From Tetradesmus obliquus (lineage: Eukaryota; Chlorophyta; Chlorophyceae; Sphaeropleales; Scenedesmaceae): DNA of 64,000 nucleotides. The translations under genes and the position numbers were made by a program. Positions within the stretch are counted from its first letter, which is position 1; each line of letters starts with the position of its first letter. The stretch spans positions 248,001 to 312,000 of the forward strand of contig CP126203.1 in assembly GCA_030272155.1 (NCBI GenBank), read 5' to 3'. Positions 12,601 to 23,965 of the stretch are shown here, piece by piece. The notes beneath the pieces are model-generated. The model ran no database searches and had not been told where the DNA came from. It was given only the letters and a program-made list of their open reading frames with translations.

Positions 12601-15600
12601 GGCAGGTGGGGGGCCGATGGTGTGAGCCTCAACTGTTGGCCTGAGAGGGCTGCGTCAAGAGACTTGACCTGCAGCCAGACAGGCAAAGGAGGAGGAGAGC
12701 AGGCAGGTGAGGGGCTGGTAGTGGCTGCCTGAGCTCCTGTCCTGAGACAGTTGAGCTTCTAAGGACTTGACCTGCGGGCAGCCGAGCAGGCAGGCAACAG
12801 GTGAAGTAAAATTGGGACGATGGAAGCAGGCACGATGTGAAGGAAGGCAGCGCATAGGCTGGGCGCGCGGATGGCGTTTGCTCAGAGCCGCGGGCATCAA
12901 AGCGGTCGCTAAAGCTCTTAAACAAGCAACTGTGCATATGTGCTACTGCGCATGCACTGAAACATGCTGTGTTGGTAATGATCAGCTTTTGCTGTGCCTG
13001 CCTTCTTGCACGTGTTGGTCGAACCACGCCTCTCCCCTCAGCGGCATACACCCCTGCGCCTTACCTGCTGCTCGTAGCTCTGCTGCTGCTGCTCCAGCTG
13101 CTTGTGTGCCGCCTCAGCAGCAGCCTCCATCAGCTGCTTCAACTGCGCCACCTCGGACTGCAGGCTGCTGCTGCTGCTGCTGTTCGCGCTGCTGATGGAT
13201 GCTGATGCTGCCTCCGACTTGGCTGCAGCCACTTCTGCATCCTTGGCCCGCAGCAGCGCCTGCAGCAGCAGCAGCAGCAGCAGCAGCAGCGCCATGGCAG
13301 TTGTAAGAAAGCTGGGTTGATGCCATGCGTACTTAGCCAGCACGCTGCTTGCGCAGTACGTCGGCAAATCAGCAGCCAAGCATGTTGTGTGGCACGCATC
13401 ACATCAGGCAGCAAGCTCCTCAAACCATTCTTGACATGCAAGAATATGCAAGCAATGCTGTGGGCAAATTGATCGCAAGCTCTACAAGCAGCACAGCGCC
13501 AGCAGCCGCACCGTTGCGCGCCCCTTGTAATCGCGCAGGTCTGCCTCCAGCCTCGCCACTTGCGCCCGCGAGGACTCCAGCTGCTGCAACGCCATCTGCA
13601 CCTGCACACACAATGATAGAAATACATGCATGTAACAGCGTGCAAAGGTCTGGCAAAATGCACTCGCGAGGACTCCAGGTACTGCAGTGCCAGCTGTACC
13701 TGCACACACAGTGACATAAACACACAATTGCATAGACCTGGCAACCTGTGCCCGTGCCGACTCCAGCTGCTGCAGCGCTAGCTGCACATGCATATGCCAT
13801 TGTTCAGGGCACACGCATCCTTGCAGGTGCAGAATTGATGATGCAAAAGCCGAACACCTCATCAGGAAGCTGCGCACGCTCTGTACCTCAGTGCAGCGGC
13901 CAGGCCATGCTCAGCACAACCGGCAAGGCCCCAAACCCTGCAGTGTGTGCACTGCAGCATGCAGAAGCACCAGCTGCCCGCCGCACCTCCATGCGCTGCC
14001 CGTCGCGCTCCGCCTCTGCTTTGCCGCGCAGCTCGGCAGCAGCCAGGTCAGCTGCGTGCTTCTCCTTCTGCGCCTTGGCGGCACGCCGCTTGGCCTCCTC
14101 CAGCGTGCGCAGCAGCCTGTAGGAGATGCGGCAGCAGTGCAGCAGCAGCAGCCACGTCAAATGTGTCCTGCACTTTAGATGCGTTACTGCGCGCGGCTTC
14201 GCCTCCTCCAGTGCGCACCGCAGTGCAGCAGCAGCAGCAGCAGCATTAAAGAGGTGCTGCAGCAACAAAGACATGTGAGATATGGTGCCCTGATGCACGC
14301 GCTGTGAGCTGTAACAAAGGTGCCCCCAGCTCAGCACATCAGCAGTTAGCCTCCTCCACCACAAGTCCCACCATAAAGAAGGCAGAGTGCGGAAGCAGGT
14401 CACTTGAAAACAGCAGTAGCTAGGCGCATCTGAGCAGTGACCCGCGCACATCCGGTTTTGAGCACAACCGTGCCCCCAGATCTGCATACTCCACATCAGC
14501 CGAACACAACCGCAGCTCACTTGTTCTTCTCCGCCTCTGCGTCCCGCTTCGCTGCAGCCAGCTCGCCCCGCACCGCCTCCGCATCTGCCTTTGCAGCCGC
14601 CACCTCGCTACTGGCGCTGCTGGCAGCATTGTTGGCTGCGCTGCTGGCGTTGGCCACTGCTAGTTCGGCTGCTGCCAGCTGCGCTGTCAATGACTCCAGC
14701 TTGGCTTCTGCTGCATCTGCTCGGCGCGTGAGGTGCGATACGCGCTGCTCGTGTTGTGCCTGCATATTCAACGACAGAAGCGACAGAATCAGGGCAGCCA
14801 CAAGGACAATTGCTCCCTGTATGCATGCGCTCAGCACGCGGTACACAAAGTTCTGCAGTATGTGGCTCCGTGTCACTGCCACCAGTTGTTGCCACCCAAT
14901 GCCACGCAACACCACCAGCCCTGCATCTCCCTACTTACTGTGATGTGTGACAGGTGCTGCGCAGCCTGCTCCTTGTCAGCCGGCGCTGCCGCGTCCGCCT
15001 GTCTCCGCAACCTTGCTGGCAGCCCCCTCCAGCCGGCCCACTACATTGCTCCTAACCACCATGAAACTGACCAGCAAGCTAACAAAGCCGAACAAAACAA
15101 ATGAAGTCTTTGTACAAACCGCAAACTCACCGTGATGTGTGACAGGTGTTGCGCGGCCTGCTCCCGGTCAGCCAGCGCAGCTGCATCCGCCTGCCGCAGC
15201 TGCAGCCCGGCCTCAGCAGCCTTGCTGTTGGCCTCTTCTAGCTGCACAATCAGCGCCTGCATCTTCATGGCAGCCTCTGCCTTATCAGCAGCAGCCTCCG
15301 CTAGCTTGGCTTTCAGGTTTGCCAGCTGCTTGTTTGCTGCCTCGTGGTGCTGGGGAGGCCCTGCAGTGACAGCAACACCCTTGCTGCTGCTGCTGCTGTT
15401 GCTGCTGGCCTCAACTTGCTGCTGCTGTGCGGCTTCTAGTTGCGCTTGCAGCGCCTTGATGCTAGCGTTGAACTCTGCTTGCTTCTTCTTGGCCACCAGC
15501 ACGAAGCGCTTCTTGCTCTCTGCCAGCTCACTCTTGGCAGCAGCAGCGGCAGCAGCAGCAGCGTCCAGCTCTGCAGACAGCCTGGCCACGTCTGCTGCAA

Positions 15601-17950
15601 GCGCCTCTGAGCCAGCTGCTGATGCAGCTGCAGTTTCAGATGGTGCTGCCGGCTGCTCGGTTGCGGTGCTGCTAGCATCAGCCCTGTCTGCCGCAGCAGC
15701 ACCACCAGCAAGGCCTGCTTGAGCAGCTGCGGTCTGGCTGGCAGCTGCATCTGCTGCTGCTGCTGCCAGCTGCTCCTCCAGCTCTGCAATGCGTTGCCGC
15801 GCCTCACTCAGCTGCTGCTGCAGAGCAGCAGATGCCTCATTGAGCGCAGCAGCATCGCGTTGCAGCTGCTCCTGCTGCTGTAGCAGCACTGCTGACTGGC
15901 TTGCTGCCTCAACCAGCTGCTGCTCAAGCTCTGCAACGCGCTGCTGCGCAGCTGCCAGGTCTTGCTGCTGCTCTTGCTGCTGCGCCTGCGTCTGCTCTGC
16001 TTCTGCTGACTGAACAGCTGGTGCCCCCAGCTGCTGCTCCAGATCTGCTATGCGCTGCTGTGCAGCTGCAAGATCCTGCTGCTGCTGTTGGTCCTGCTGC
16101 TGGTCCCATTCTGCACACTGTATGGCTGCTGCTGCCAGCTGCTGCTCTAGATCTGCGATGCGCTGCTGTGCAGCTTCCAGATCCTGCTCCTGCTGCTGTT
16201 GATCCAGTTCTGCAGCCTCTATAGCTGCTGCCGCCAACTGCTGCTCAAGCACTGCTATGCGCTGCTGAGCCTGGTCCAGTTGCTGCTGCAGTTCTGATAC
16301 CCTGTCAGCCGAAACCGCCAGCTCCTGCTGCTGCTCCTGCTGCGCCGCAGCTGCACCGGTCTCACTTGGAGCTGCACTGGCAGCACCTCCGCTGCTCTCA
16401 TCCAGGGATGCGCGCATGCCGTGCTGCTGCTTCAGCTGGCGTAGCTGCTGCTGCAGGTCCTGCGACGCAGCAGAAGCAGCAACAAGACACACACATTCAC
16501 TTGCCCAGCCCATGCGCTCAACACGAACCCCACCGGTACGATGCCAGCAAACCACATATAAAACAGCTTGCCTTGCAGCTTGGCACACAAGTCAGCTATG
16601 GCAATCCACCAAACACGCACGCCAACTGTAACGGAACCACTAATAGGCAATGCTATTAGGTGGGATTTCGCCCATATAAGTCATACGAGGGTGACCATCC
16701 CGTTACACCAACCATGCGCACCTGTATGCGCTCGTCTGCTGCTGCCTGCTGCTCCTCCAGGTGCGCCGCCTGCTGCTGCTTGGCCTGCAGGCTCTCACGC
16801 AGCTTGCCGGCCTCCGACATGCGCACAGACAGCTCGCCTGCGTGGTCAGAGCAGGCAGCAAAACCAGTACGTACACAAAGCAAAGCAAGTGGGAGGATGT
16901 GTGGCAAGTGCACAAGCATGCCTGCCTCTGACATGCGCACAGACAGCTAGACTGAATGGCCAGGGACAGGCAGCACAGTCAGTGCGTACGCATGGCAAAG
17001 CACGTAAGTGCACGTGTTGCAATTGCACCAACATGCTTGCGGGTTAATGCGGGACACAGCATGCAGTGGTTTTGAGTTGCAACAGTGCTAGCCATTGCCA
17101 TGGAGGCCTGTAAAGCTTCCTACAGCAGCAGCATGCCGCTACCAAGTGTAGCTGTGCATGCTGCATGCCTGCCGCACCTGACAGCTGGTCATGCAGCTCC
17201 TGCAGCTGCTCATTTGCCTTCTGCAGTGCCTCATTACTCTCCTGCAGCTCTGACAAGCGCGCCTGCAATGCTGCTGCCTCTGCTGCTGCTGCCTGCTCTT
17301 GCTGCTGCTGCACATCCTGCCGACTGTGCTGCTGTAGCTGTTGCTGCAACTCCTCGTTTGCTGCCTGCTGCTCCGACACCTGCAGCTGCAGCTGCTGCAG
17401 CTGAGCGCAGAGCTGCTCCTTGTCAGCAGCAAGGCCCTGCAGCTGCTGAGAGCTGAGCTCCTGCTGCTGCTGCTGCGCTGCGTCAAGCTGCTGCTCCAGC
17501 TCCTGCAGCTGCATGGCCAAGCATTTGTTGTCAGCTGTGAGCGGTTGACACTGGCCTTTGTCAGCTGCTGCTGGTGGTTGCGCTTCAGCCGTGCTGTCGC
17601 CAGCATCCGCTGCTCCATTTGCTACATCCTGCTGCTGCTGCGCTTGCTGCTTTAGCTGTGCCAGCGCAGCATCAAGCTGCTCCTGCAGCACCTGCTGCTG
17701 CTGCAGCGCCGCCTGCTGTTGCTCATCTGCACCAGCCAGCCTGCTGTTTGCTGCCTCTAGCTCAGCAGCAGCAGCAGCCTTGGCATCCTGCGCTTCTGAC
17801 AGCTGCTGCTCCAGCTGCTGCAGCTGCTGCTGCGCCTGCTCTGCAGCTGCTAGCTCTGCCATGGCACCTGCCAGCTGCGCAGTCAGGTCTGCATTTGCTT
17901 GTGTAAGAGCATCGATGTGCACTGCCTGGTGGCCATCATCATTGTCATAA

Positions 17951-17998
<48 letters not shown>

Positions 17999-19989
17999 CT
18001 GGCCTGTACTTGAGCAGCCAAGTCTGCCCTCTCTGCCTCAGCTGCCTGCAGCTGCTGCTGCGCCTGCTCTGCCTGCTGCTGCGCCTGCTGCAGCTGCTGC
18101 TGTGCATCCTCAAGCTCCTGCAGGGCCTGCTGCAGCTGCTGCTGCTGCTCTGCTGCAGAGCCTTGCTGCTCTCCCTGCTGGGACAGCTGCTGCTGCATCT
18201 CCTGCTGTGCTGCCTCCAGTTGCGCCTTTTCTGATGCAACTTGCTCCAGCTGCTGCTGCAGCTCCTGCGCTGCTGCCTCAAGCTGCGCCTTATCTGCTGC
18301 TGCCTGCTCCAGCTGCTGCTGCAGCTCTTGCAAGGCACCTGCATGGCCCTGCTGCTGCTGCTCATGCTGCTGCAGCTGCTGCTGCGCGTCCTGCAGCTGA
18401 GCATGCACCACCTGCAGCTGCTGCTGCAACTCCTCTGCTGCACCCTGCTGCAAGTGCTGCTCCTGCGCGGCGCGCTGCAGCTGTTGGTTGGAGTCCTGCG
18501 AAGTTGCCAGCTCCTGCTGCAGCTGCTGCCTTGCAGCCTCTGCATCTCCAGCTTGCTGCTGTGCTGCTGCCAGGGACTGCTGTAGCTCATCCCTGGCTGC
18601 TGCCAGCTGCTGCAGCTGCTGCTCGGTGCTGCTGCGCATGGCATGCAGCTGCGTGTTGGCCTCTGTGAGGGCATCCTCAAGTTCTGCGGCTCGCTCCCGT
18701 TCCTCACCTGCATGGATATATATATGTTTGCAGCAGGGTTGTTGTTCATGTTGTGGGTGTTTGTGTTGAAGCAGCACCGAAGGATGTAAATGTTGGCAGC
18801 AGCATATGTCAGCTCAGGCAGAATGTGTCCACAAGGCTGTGATATGCCCAGCAGATGGTATGCAGGGTGCGTCTGATAATAGGAGGAGATAAACACAGCA
18901 GACTGTGGTATTTAGGCGTACACTCCGCGCAATGTGCACTATCATTACGCGCTGAGAACTGCAGGCCGCTGCTTGCTTGAGCGTTGCAGCCGATCCTGCA
19001 ATATTTTTCTGACAAAGGTGCTGCGCGCAGCTGCTTGCACTCACCTAGCCGTGTGAACGCCGCGTCCTTCTCTCCTGCTGCTTCCTGCAAGCCGTCCTGC
19101 AAGGACGCCAGCTGCCGCTGCAGCGCCTCCTTGCTGTCTGCTGCCTCTGCCAGTTGCTGCCGAGCATCCGACAGCTGCTGCGCTGCTGCCTGCAGCTGCT
19201 GCTGCACTGCATGCAGCTCTGCCTTGGCAGCTGCTGCTTCATCTGCTGCAGCAGCATGCTGCGAGCGCAGCTTCTGCAGCTCTGCTTGCGCTGCCTGCAG
19301 CTGCTGGGCGGCTTCCTGCGGCACTGCTGCTGCATCGCTGCTAGGGGTTGCTGCTGCAGATAGCTCTGCAGAAGTAAAAGTGAAAATATGAGCAGGCAGT
19401 GCTTGCTTGATGTGCTGGATATGGGCTGAGTGCAGGGGCTGTGTATTTGTTGTGTGCACATGTGCTTGGTGTATACACTTGGAGCGGAAGGACAGCGCTG
19501 CAGAGAGTGCAGCCAATGCAATGACTGCCATGACATCTTTTTGTTCAAATGAATGCTGCAGGCAATATTGTGGAACGCCGAGGCAGTACTCACCTGCTAT
19601 CTTCTTGTCCCGCTGCTTGAGTGTTTTGAGCAGGTTGACTGCCAGCACCTCAAGCTCCTCCCGGGACTTGCTGGCAATGCTTGCTGGCACTTTACGGACC
19701 TGGTCAAATTTAATGATTGTTGACAAGCAGGAGCAGATCAGCACATGTGTGTGCTAGGTCATGCACAGCAGCATGAATGATCAGCAGCAGGGGCCTTGCA
19801 GGACGCAACAGCAGGCGGTTGTGAGGCTCCTTTGCAGCAGCACTGCCTGAGGAAGCGTAGCAATAGTCTAACACACACTATGGTACGTAGTTGGGGCATT
19901 GTGTGCTGTGTCCGGCACTTTGGTGCTCGTAGGGATGGTCTGGTGTCCTGCCCAGCAGAACCCACCTCATCTCTCTCTGCTTCCGCCAT
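7754..19989 (-). CDS. GRIP-domain golgin (trans-Golgi coiled-coil tether)
   Basis: Exons: 19989-19966, 19699-19594, 19365-19045, 18707-17178, 16837-16722, 16459-15131, 14998-14939 (optional), 14759-14521, 14116-13987, 13601-13512, 13259-13065, 12561-12256, 10530-10146, 9810-9521, 9162-9028, 8324-8199 and 7960-7754. All phases agree, giving 1,862 aa. The N-terminus (MAEAERDE, then KSREELEVLAVNLLKTLKQ) leads into about 1,600 residues of Gln/Ala/Glu-rich heptad coiled coil. Residues about 1753-1794 are a GRIP domain: MEYLKNLVLQLY, then EALLPVFAALLAFGPSEMQRC, with the conserved Tyr that binds Arl1-GTP in this family. A Gly/Ala/Ser-rich tail follows. Family knowledge: GRIP golgins dock on trans-Golgi membranes through ARL1 and capture vesicles. 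Many introns carry extra copies of neighbouring exon ends. The extreme Gln content comes from CAG/CTG tracts. Skipping exon 7 (60 nt) would also keep frame. Confidence 0.9.
8391..8630 (-). repeat. three extra copies of the GRIP exon start with acceptor
   Basis: Upstream (in gene sense) of the real GRIP exon (8324-8199), copies at about 8432-8398, 8526-8491 and 8626-8592 repeat the acceptor and the first roughly 35 bases encoding VDMEYLKNLVL. Each is preceded by a CTG tract. They then diverge and soon hit stops or low complexity, so they are not full exons. Confidence 0.9.
8895..9372 (-). repeat. partial copies of golgin exon 15
   Basis: The real exon is 9162-9028. A copy of its 3' part plus donor (LRELELKAARQDTGGRQ) lies at about 8960-8900. 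Copies of its 5' part plus acceptor (a LLxSExA-type start) lie at about 9270-9230 and 9362-9310. Confidence 0.85.
10615..10925 (-). repeat. three partial copies of golgin exon 13 start
   Basis: The real exon starts at 10530 with EEQRAYRATTEAMMEAK. Related starts preceded by CTGCAG or CAG acceptors occur near 10655, 10770 and 10915 (EEQRTYCATTDPM, EEQCVQRASTEAMM, EDQRACPAAM). They degenerate after about 15 codons. Confidence 0.85.
10930..12120. repeat. alternating purine-pyrimidine (CA/CG-rich) intronic tract
   Basis: About 1.2 kb made almost entirely of ACACGCGCATGC-like alternation inside golgin intron 12. It keeps several frames open on both strands (a Thr/His/Ala-rich frame to 333 codons), but composition, lack of splice logic and two-strand openness mark it as non-coding low complexity. 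Alternating CG/CA tracts are classic Z-DNA formers. Confidence 0.85.
12146..12214. repeat. poly-C run and (CCCCA)n tract
   Basis: Fifteen C at 12146-12160 and a CCACCCCACCCC-type repeat at about 12187-12214, both within golgin intron 12. G-rich on the transcribed RNA, so a quadruplex or a splicing element is possible. Confidence 0.9.
12605..12780 (-). repeat. two partial copies of golgin exon 12 start
   Basis: The real exon begins at 12561 with VKSLEAQLSQARSSGSHYQ. Copies with acceptor start near 12669 (VKSLDAALSGQQL) and 12775 (VKSLEAQLSQDRSSGSHYQ), then diverge. Confidence 0.88.
13655..13795 (-). repeat. two partial copies of golgin exon 10 start
   Basis: The real exon begins at 13601 with VQMALQQLESSRAQVARLE. 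Copies near 13700 (VQLALQYLESSRV) and 13785 (LALQQLESARAQVAR) keep a GTGTGCAG-type acceptor. Confidence 0.88.
14190..14240 (-). repeat. partial copy of golgin exon 9 start
   Basis: A stretch encoding R-C-A-L-E-E-A-K-P-R-A after a CTG tract repeats the LLRTLEEAKRRA start of the real exon at 14116. Confidence 0.75.
14939..14998 (-). repeat. 60-nt in-frame duplicated cassette of golgin exon 6 end
   Basis: Encodes ADAAAPADKEQAAQHLSHIT between a CAG acceptor and a GTAAGT donor. It repeats, with two changes, the last 20 codons of the preceding exon (end at 15131). Unlike the other copies it is intact with both splice sites and phase 0, so it can be included or skipped. Confidence 0.75.
16905..16955 (-). 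repeat. partial copy of golgin exon 5 start
   Basis: Repeats the S-V-R-M-S-E-A-G segment found at the start of the exon at 16837-16722, then diverges. It lacks a clean acceptor. Confidence 0.7.
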
Positions 19990-21013
19990 GTCCACACCTC
20001 GTCGTCAGCGTAGCAACAACTGACCTATTACATCATTTTAAAGTCCCCAGTGAGCGCTGAGCCAGTCACTCTTGGCTCGCTTTGCCGAGAAGTACGGGGG
20101 GTTGGCAGCAGCAAGCCGTCCGATCAGTTTATGCAAGAGACAGTTGAAGCAGGAGTCTATCAGTTCAGCTGTATGTTGAGGGTATGCTGTCAGGATGCCC
20201 AGGCACGAACCCCATGCACGCCATGGCACGGTTTGACGGTGGATGGCACAAAGGTAATTGATCTAATGTCACTTGTAGCGTCAGCTCGCGATGGTCACAA
20301 TGTGCGGCAAGCTCCAGGTGGGCAGCTGCACTTTTCATCGCTGGTTTGCAGGGCATGGAGTGAGGGTGACAGGAGGAGAAGGCTGCATAAGAGCTTAAGA
20401 TATGTCTATACAGTAGTATCACTGGGTTGGTGGTATCTCTGGCACCAGGGAAGGCAATGACTGCGCACAAATGTGTCCCAGCTGATTGGCGTGGACTTGT
20501 GTCCCACTGCAGCGTATGGCGCACAGCGTGTGCCGGGGCAGGCCCTCCTGGAGTTGGGCTGCAGTTTCGAATCCTACTAGAGGGCCTCTAGTACAGGCAG
20601 CTGCATAACGTTGCATGCTGCCGGCGTGCTGTTAAATGGGTTGTGCTTTAGTGCTGCACTGGTGCCCAACTTCGGACAGGGGTGTGGCCAGCCCTTTCAC
20701 GTGCTGCTGTTGCTGCTCCTCTTGCACCGTCACATGTTGTGCATGCTGGTAATAGTTGTTGTTTTCCTGGTACTGAACTCCATGTTGACACCTGCGGCGG
20801 AACACCCATGTTGAAAACCTAGCTGCAGGTTTGGGGGAGGTGGACTCATCAATGACACCAGGGCTTGAAGTACTGTTCATGCCTTTACTTTAAGTGTACC
20901 TGCAACGTTCAAGCAGTTTATACACGTTGGGTTGGACGCTGCCAGCACCTTGTGTCTGTACACGGAAAACGTTGCTGCGGGAGGTCTCCGTTTGTTTGCT
21001 TCCACTGGCAACC
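19990..21013. other. intergenic, divergent promoters
   Basis: Lies between the golgin start (minus) and the Ycf45-like gene (plus), so both promoters should be here. A GGCCCTC...GAGGGCC inverted repeat is at about 20548-20586. From about 20610 onward the sequence is shared with about 36980-38090 as part of the segmental duplication. No convincing coding exon seen. Confidence 0.5.
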
Positions 21014-21722
21014 ATGCGCAGCTTGCTTCAGCCGTCTATGCGAGGTTTTGCAGCACATCATGTGTCCTGCCCGAGCAGGCAAGGCTGTGCTCGGCGCCAT
21101 CTGCTGTGTGTGGCAGCAGCAGCCAAGCAGCAGCCACAACCAAGCAGCAACCCAAGCCTTAATGATGTCCTACAGCAATACCGAGGGCTTGTAGTAGATA
21201 AACCCAAGCAGTCGAAGAAAGCAGCAGGCAGCAGCAGTGGCGCAGGGGCTGGCAAAAGCCAGCCCTCTGCAAAGCGTGATGCTGCTGGGCCTGACAGAGC
21301 AGAAAAGAAGTCAAGGCCTGGCGCTGGAGCAAAAGCATCAGCAGGAGCAGCAGCAGGCTCAAGGAGCAGGCCAGCTGCAGGTGCAGCCGCTGACAAGCGA
21401 AGCAGCAGCAGGAGCAGCACAAGCAGGAGCAGCAGCAACACCAGCCGTAGCAAGCAGGACGGCAGCAGCAGCAGCAGCAGCAGCAGCAACGCCAGCCGTA
21501 GCAAGCAGGACAGCAGCAGCAGCAGCAGCAGCAGCAGCACAAAGGACGGCAGCGAAAAACGTGCCACGCCAGCTGCAGCTGCGAAGCCGCCACCCCCACC
21601 AGCCCCTCCGGCCTCCAGCCTCTTACCAAGCAATGGCAAAGGCTTTGGCAGCCTTGCCAGCAGCAGCACTTCCCGCGCAGCAGCTGCTGCCACAAGCACT
21701 CCCAGCAGCAGCAACCCCAGCG

Positions 21723-21762
<40 letters not shown>

Positions 21763-22820
21763 ACGTGTTGTGAAGGTGTTTCGCTTTGGTGTCGAGGCTG
21801 CAGCAGTGCAGCGCGCAGTGAATGCATGCGGCTGGCAGGAGCGGGTGCTGCAGGTGGATTCTATAGGGCAGGCTGACCTGCTGATTGCTGTCAAGGACAC
21901 TGCTGGTGGCAAGCACCAAAACTTGACACAGGTGAGTTGCTCAACAGCATTTGGGCAGCATATGTGGCTGCAGAACGAGGGGAGCAGGGGCATGTTCAGC
22001 GTTGTCTTGGGTTGTGGATGCAGCAGCAGCAGCAGCAGCAGCAGCAGAGGAGCATGCCTGGGACACCCGCAGGCAGTGTATCACTGCTGCCACAGCCTGC
22101 TGCAGGTTATGTAGCAGCGCGCATGGAGTGTTCAGCGCTGCAGCAGCACAAGCGGAAGTGGCACACTGCTGTTGATGTAACAGCTGCAGTGGCCTGCCCA
22201 GCAGCGTGTGGGCGCCTGCACCTTAGCAGCATGCTTGCAAGCTTCCTCCGGACACATTACGGTGACGCGGTCTTTTTGCAACGTGATCATTTATCAACCC
22301 TTCAGTCTCTCTAACATTGCGTGTATCTGCACACATGCCTTCTGTAAGCAACTCCCTTTCATTCTCTGCTGATGTATGTTGTTTTCCTGTCTGCCTGTAT
22401 TGATTTCTCTTTTTGCAGGGCGAGCGGTCTGCCAAGAACTTGGGCATCCCATTTGTGGTGGTGGGCCGCCGCATGACAAAAGACAGCCTGCAAAAAGCCC
22501 TAAACCCCTTCCTGAACGAAATCACCCCAGCAGAAGCAGCAGCACGCAAAGCAGCGCTTGCAGAAGAAGCCGAGCGCAAGGCCTTTGCAGACGCCTTTTT
22601 TTCATCTGCAGCAACAGCAAAGTTCAGTGGAGCGCCGCTGCCTGCTGCTGCTGCTGCCGCTGCTGGCGGCAGCATGGGGCGGCTGCAGCAGCTGCAGCAG
22701 CAGCAGGCGCGGATCAGCAAGAGCGGCGGCGCGGCTGCCGCTGCTGGTGGCGGCGGCAGCAGCAGCAGCAGAGCGGCTGGTGGCGCGCCTGGCAGCCGAG
22801 GCAACAGGGGTGCAGCCTAA
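20610..22820. repeat. segmental duplication, copy 1
   Basis: Matches the segment ending at 39826 over upstream sequence, both exons and most of the intron, same strand, about 17 kb apart. Copy 1 keeps an intact reading frame. Confidence 0.92.
21014..22820 (+). CDS. plastid-type protein with Ycf45 C-terminus-like domain (copy 1)
   Basis: Two exons, 21014-21931 and 22419-22820, phase 0, 439 aa. The ATG is in an ACC-ATG context. The N-terminus is Arg/Ser-rich, lacks acidic residues and looks like a chloroplast transit peptide. After a short conserved block (NPSLNDVLQQYRGLVVDKPK) comes a long Lys/Ser/Ala linker from CAG repeats. The folded part spans the splice: VKVFRFGVEAAAVQRAV, then QADLLIAVKDT, then SAKNLGIPFVVVGR and a KALNPFL helix. 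This order (strand, helix, D/A-D-A/L-LLA, then nearby IP-F-V-V) resembles the C-terminal domain of Ycf45/R3H-associated plastid ATPases; that is a pattern match from memory, with no ATPase part present. The C-terminus is Ala/Gln-rich. TGTAA follows at 22985-22989. The function is unknown. Confidence 0.6.
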
Positions 22821-23965
22821 GCTTCTTTACTGATGCGCAGTACTGATGCGCAGTAGGCGGCTTGCACTCCCTTGCGCAGCAGGCAGTGCTGTGTTGTGAC
22901 TCAGCGAAGCGGTACTTGCTGTAGCAATCGCTGACTGGAAGCTTGGGGCACACGGAATAATATGTTGGATCTTCTTGTGTTGGTTGTAAGGGAGAGTTGT
23001 GATCACTTGTGATGCCTCCCGCGAGTTCCTGCCAGCCGCCATTTAGACACTACCTGCTGTACAAATTCATACGTCCTTTTAGGGGGCGATTTATTTGAGA
23101 CTGAGACACCGAGTTAATATGAAAGGGGGTAAGCGACACGCGAGCTCGAATTTCATGTGCTCCAGGGGGGGTAAGCGGGAAGCAAAATGGTCACTGCCAG
23201 TCAGCACACTGAACAGGTGGGGAAAGCCTACCAGGGGAGGGAGGGGGGGTCAGCGGCAAGCGGCTTTGATCAGCGTGTAGGCAAGAGCTTGACCCCCCGT
23301 AAGCGGCTGTACCCCTCCAAAGATTAACTGGGTGTCTCAGTCTCAAATAAACCGCCCCCTCCTTTTACACTTGATCTGGGTGTGTTACGGGGGTGCGCAG
23401 CAATGCGGTTTTGGCATGCTGCTTGCAATGTCCTGGCGAGGCAGTAGTCTTTACAGGTTTATCGTCAATAATTCTGCCAGCATTCAAGAAACACCAAGTT
23501 GTCACGTCCCCACATGCTGTATGTCACAGCTTAGAGCTGCACAGGTGTGTTACTGCTGCTGCTGGTGCTGCTCAAAACGTGTGCTGCTGCTTTGAGCTGA
23601 TCACCTATTCACACCACAAGTATTATACGATCATAAAGCTGCATATAGTATCAACAAAAACGGCATATGAAACCGCTTTAGCGATTGAACAAAATGCTCC
23701 GACATGCACTGTCGTGCCTCCCAGTGGCGATTTGCACGCTGCTGAACAGCCTACTCATCATTCATCTGAAACTAACGGGTGAGCTTGTTGTATGCGAAGC
23801 CGTGCAACGCGCAACGCTGCGGAAGACCAAGCCTGCTGCATTTGATCACGGCACTGTGTGAACAGGCTATTCCGACATCTTGGCACAAGCCCTAGGATGA
23901 CTGAGCATCTTCAGCTGCACCAGCTCACTAAACCTGTGCCCTGGTGCTGCTGAGCAAAGAGCTGC
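22821..23965. other. intergenic with a transposon
   Basis: Apart from the inverted-repeat element at 23082-23359 I see no gene. Several GGGGGTAAGCG-like motifs are inside that element. The remainder is unstructured. Confidence 0.5.
23074..23367. mobile_element. non-autonomous hAT-like MITE with 8-bp target duplication
   Basis: The element is 23082-23359 (278 bp). Its ends are a 36-bp inverted repeat starting GGGGGCG and continuing TTTATTTGAGACTGAG, with two mismatches (A/G at base 8 and G/C at base 30). It is flanked by a perfect 8-bp direct repeat TCCTTTTA at 23074-23081 and 23360-23367. Eight-bp duplications are typical of hAT transposons. The interior has no coding capacity and carries several G5-6(T)AAGCG repeats on both strands, which may be subterminal transposase sites. 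The source transposase is not in this window. Confidence 0.9.

Noticed and set aside
16841..16955. additional golgin exon at the MSEAGM copy
   Set aside because: No proper acceptor and it ends without a donor in phase. It is better explained as a decayed border copy.
20548..20590. tRNA-like T-loop (TTCGAATCC)
   Set aside because: No D-arm, anticodon arm or acceptor stem of proper length can be folded around it. It lies in a simple GGCCCTC/GAGGGCC inverted repeat.
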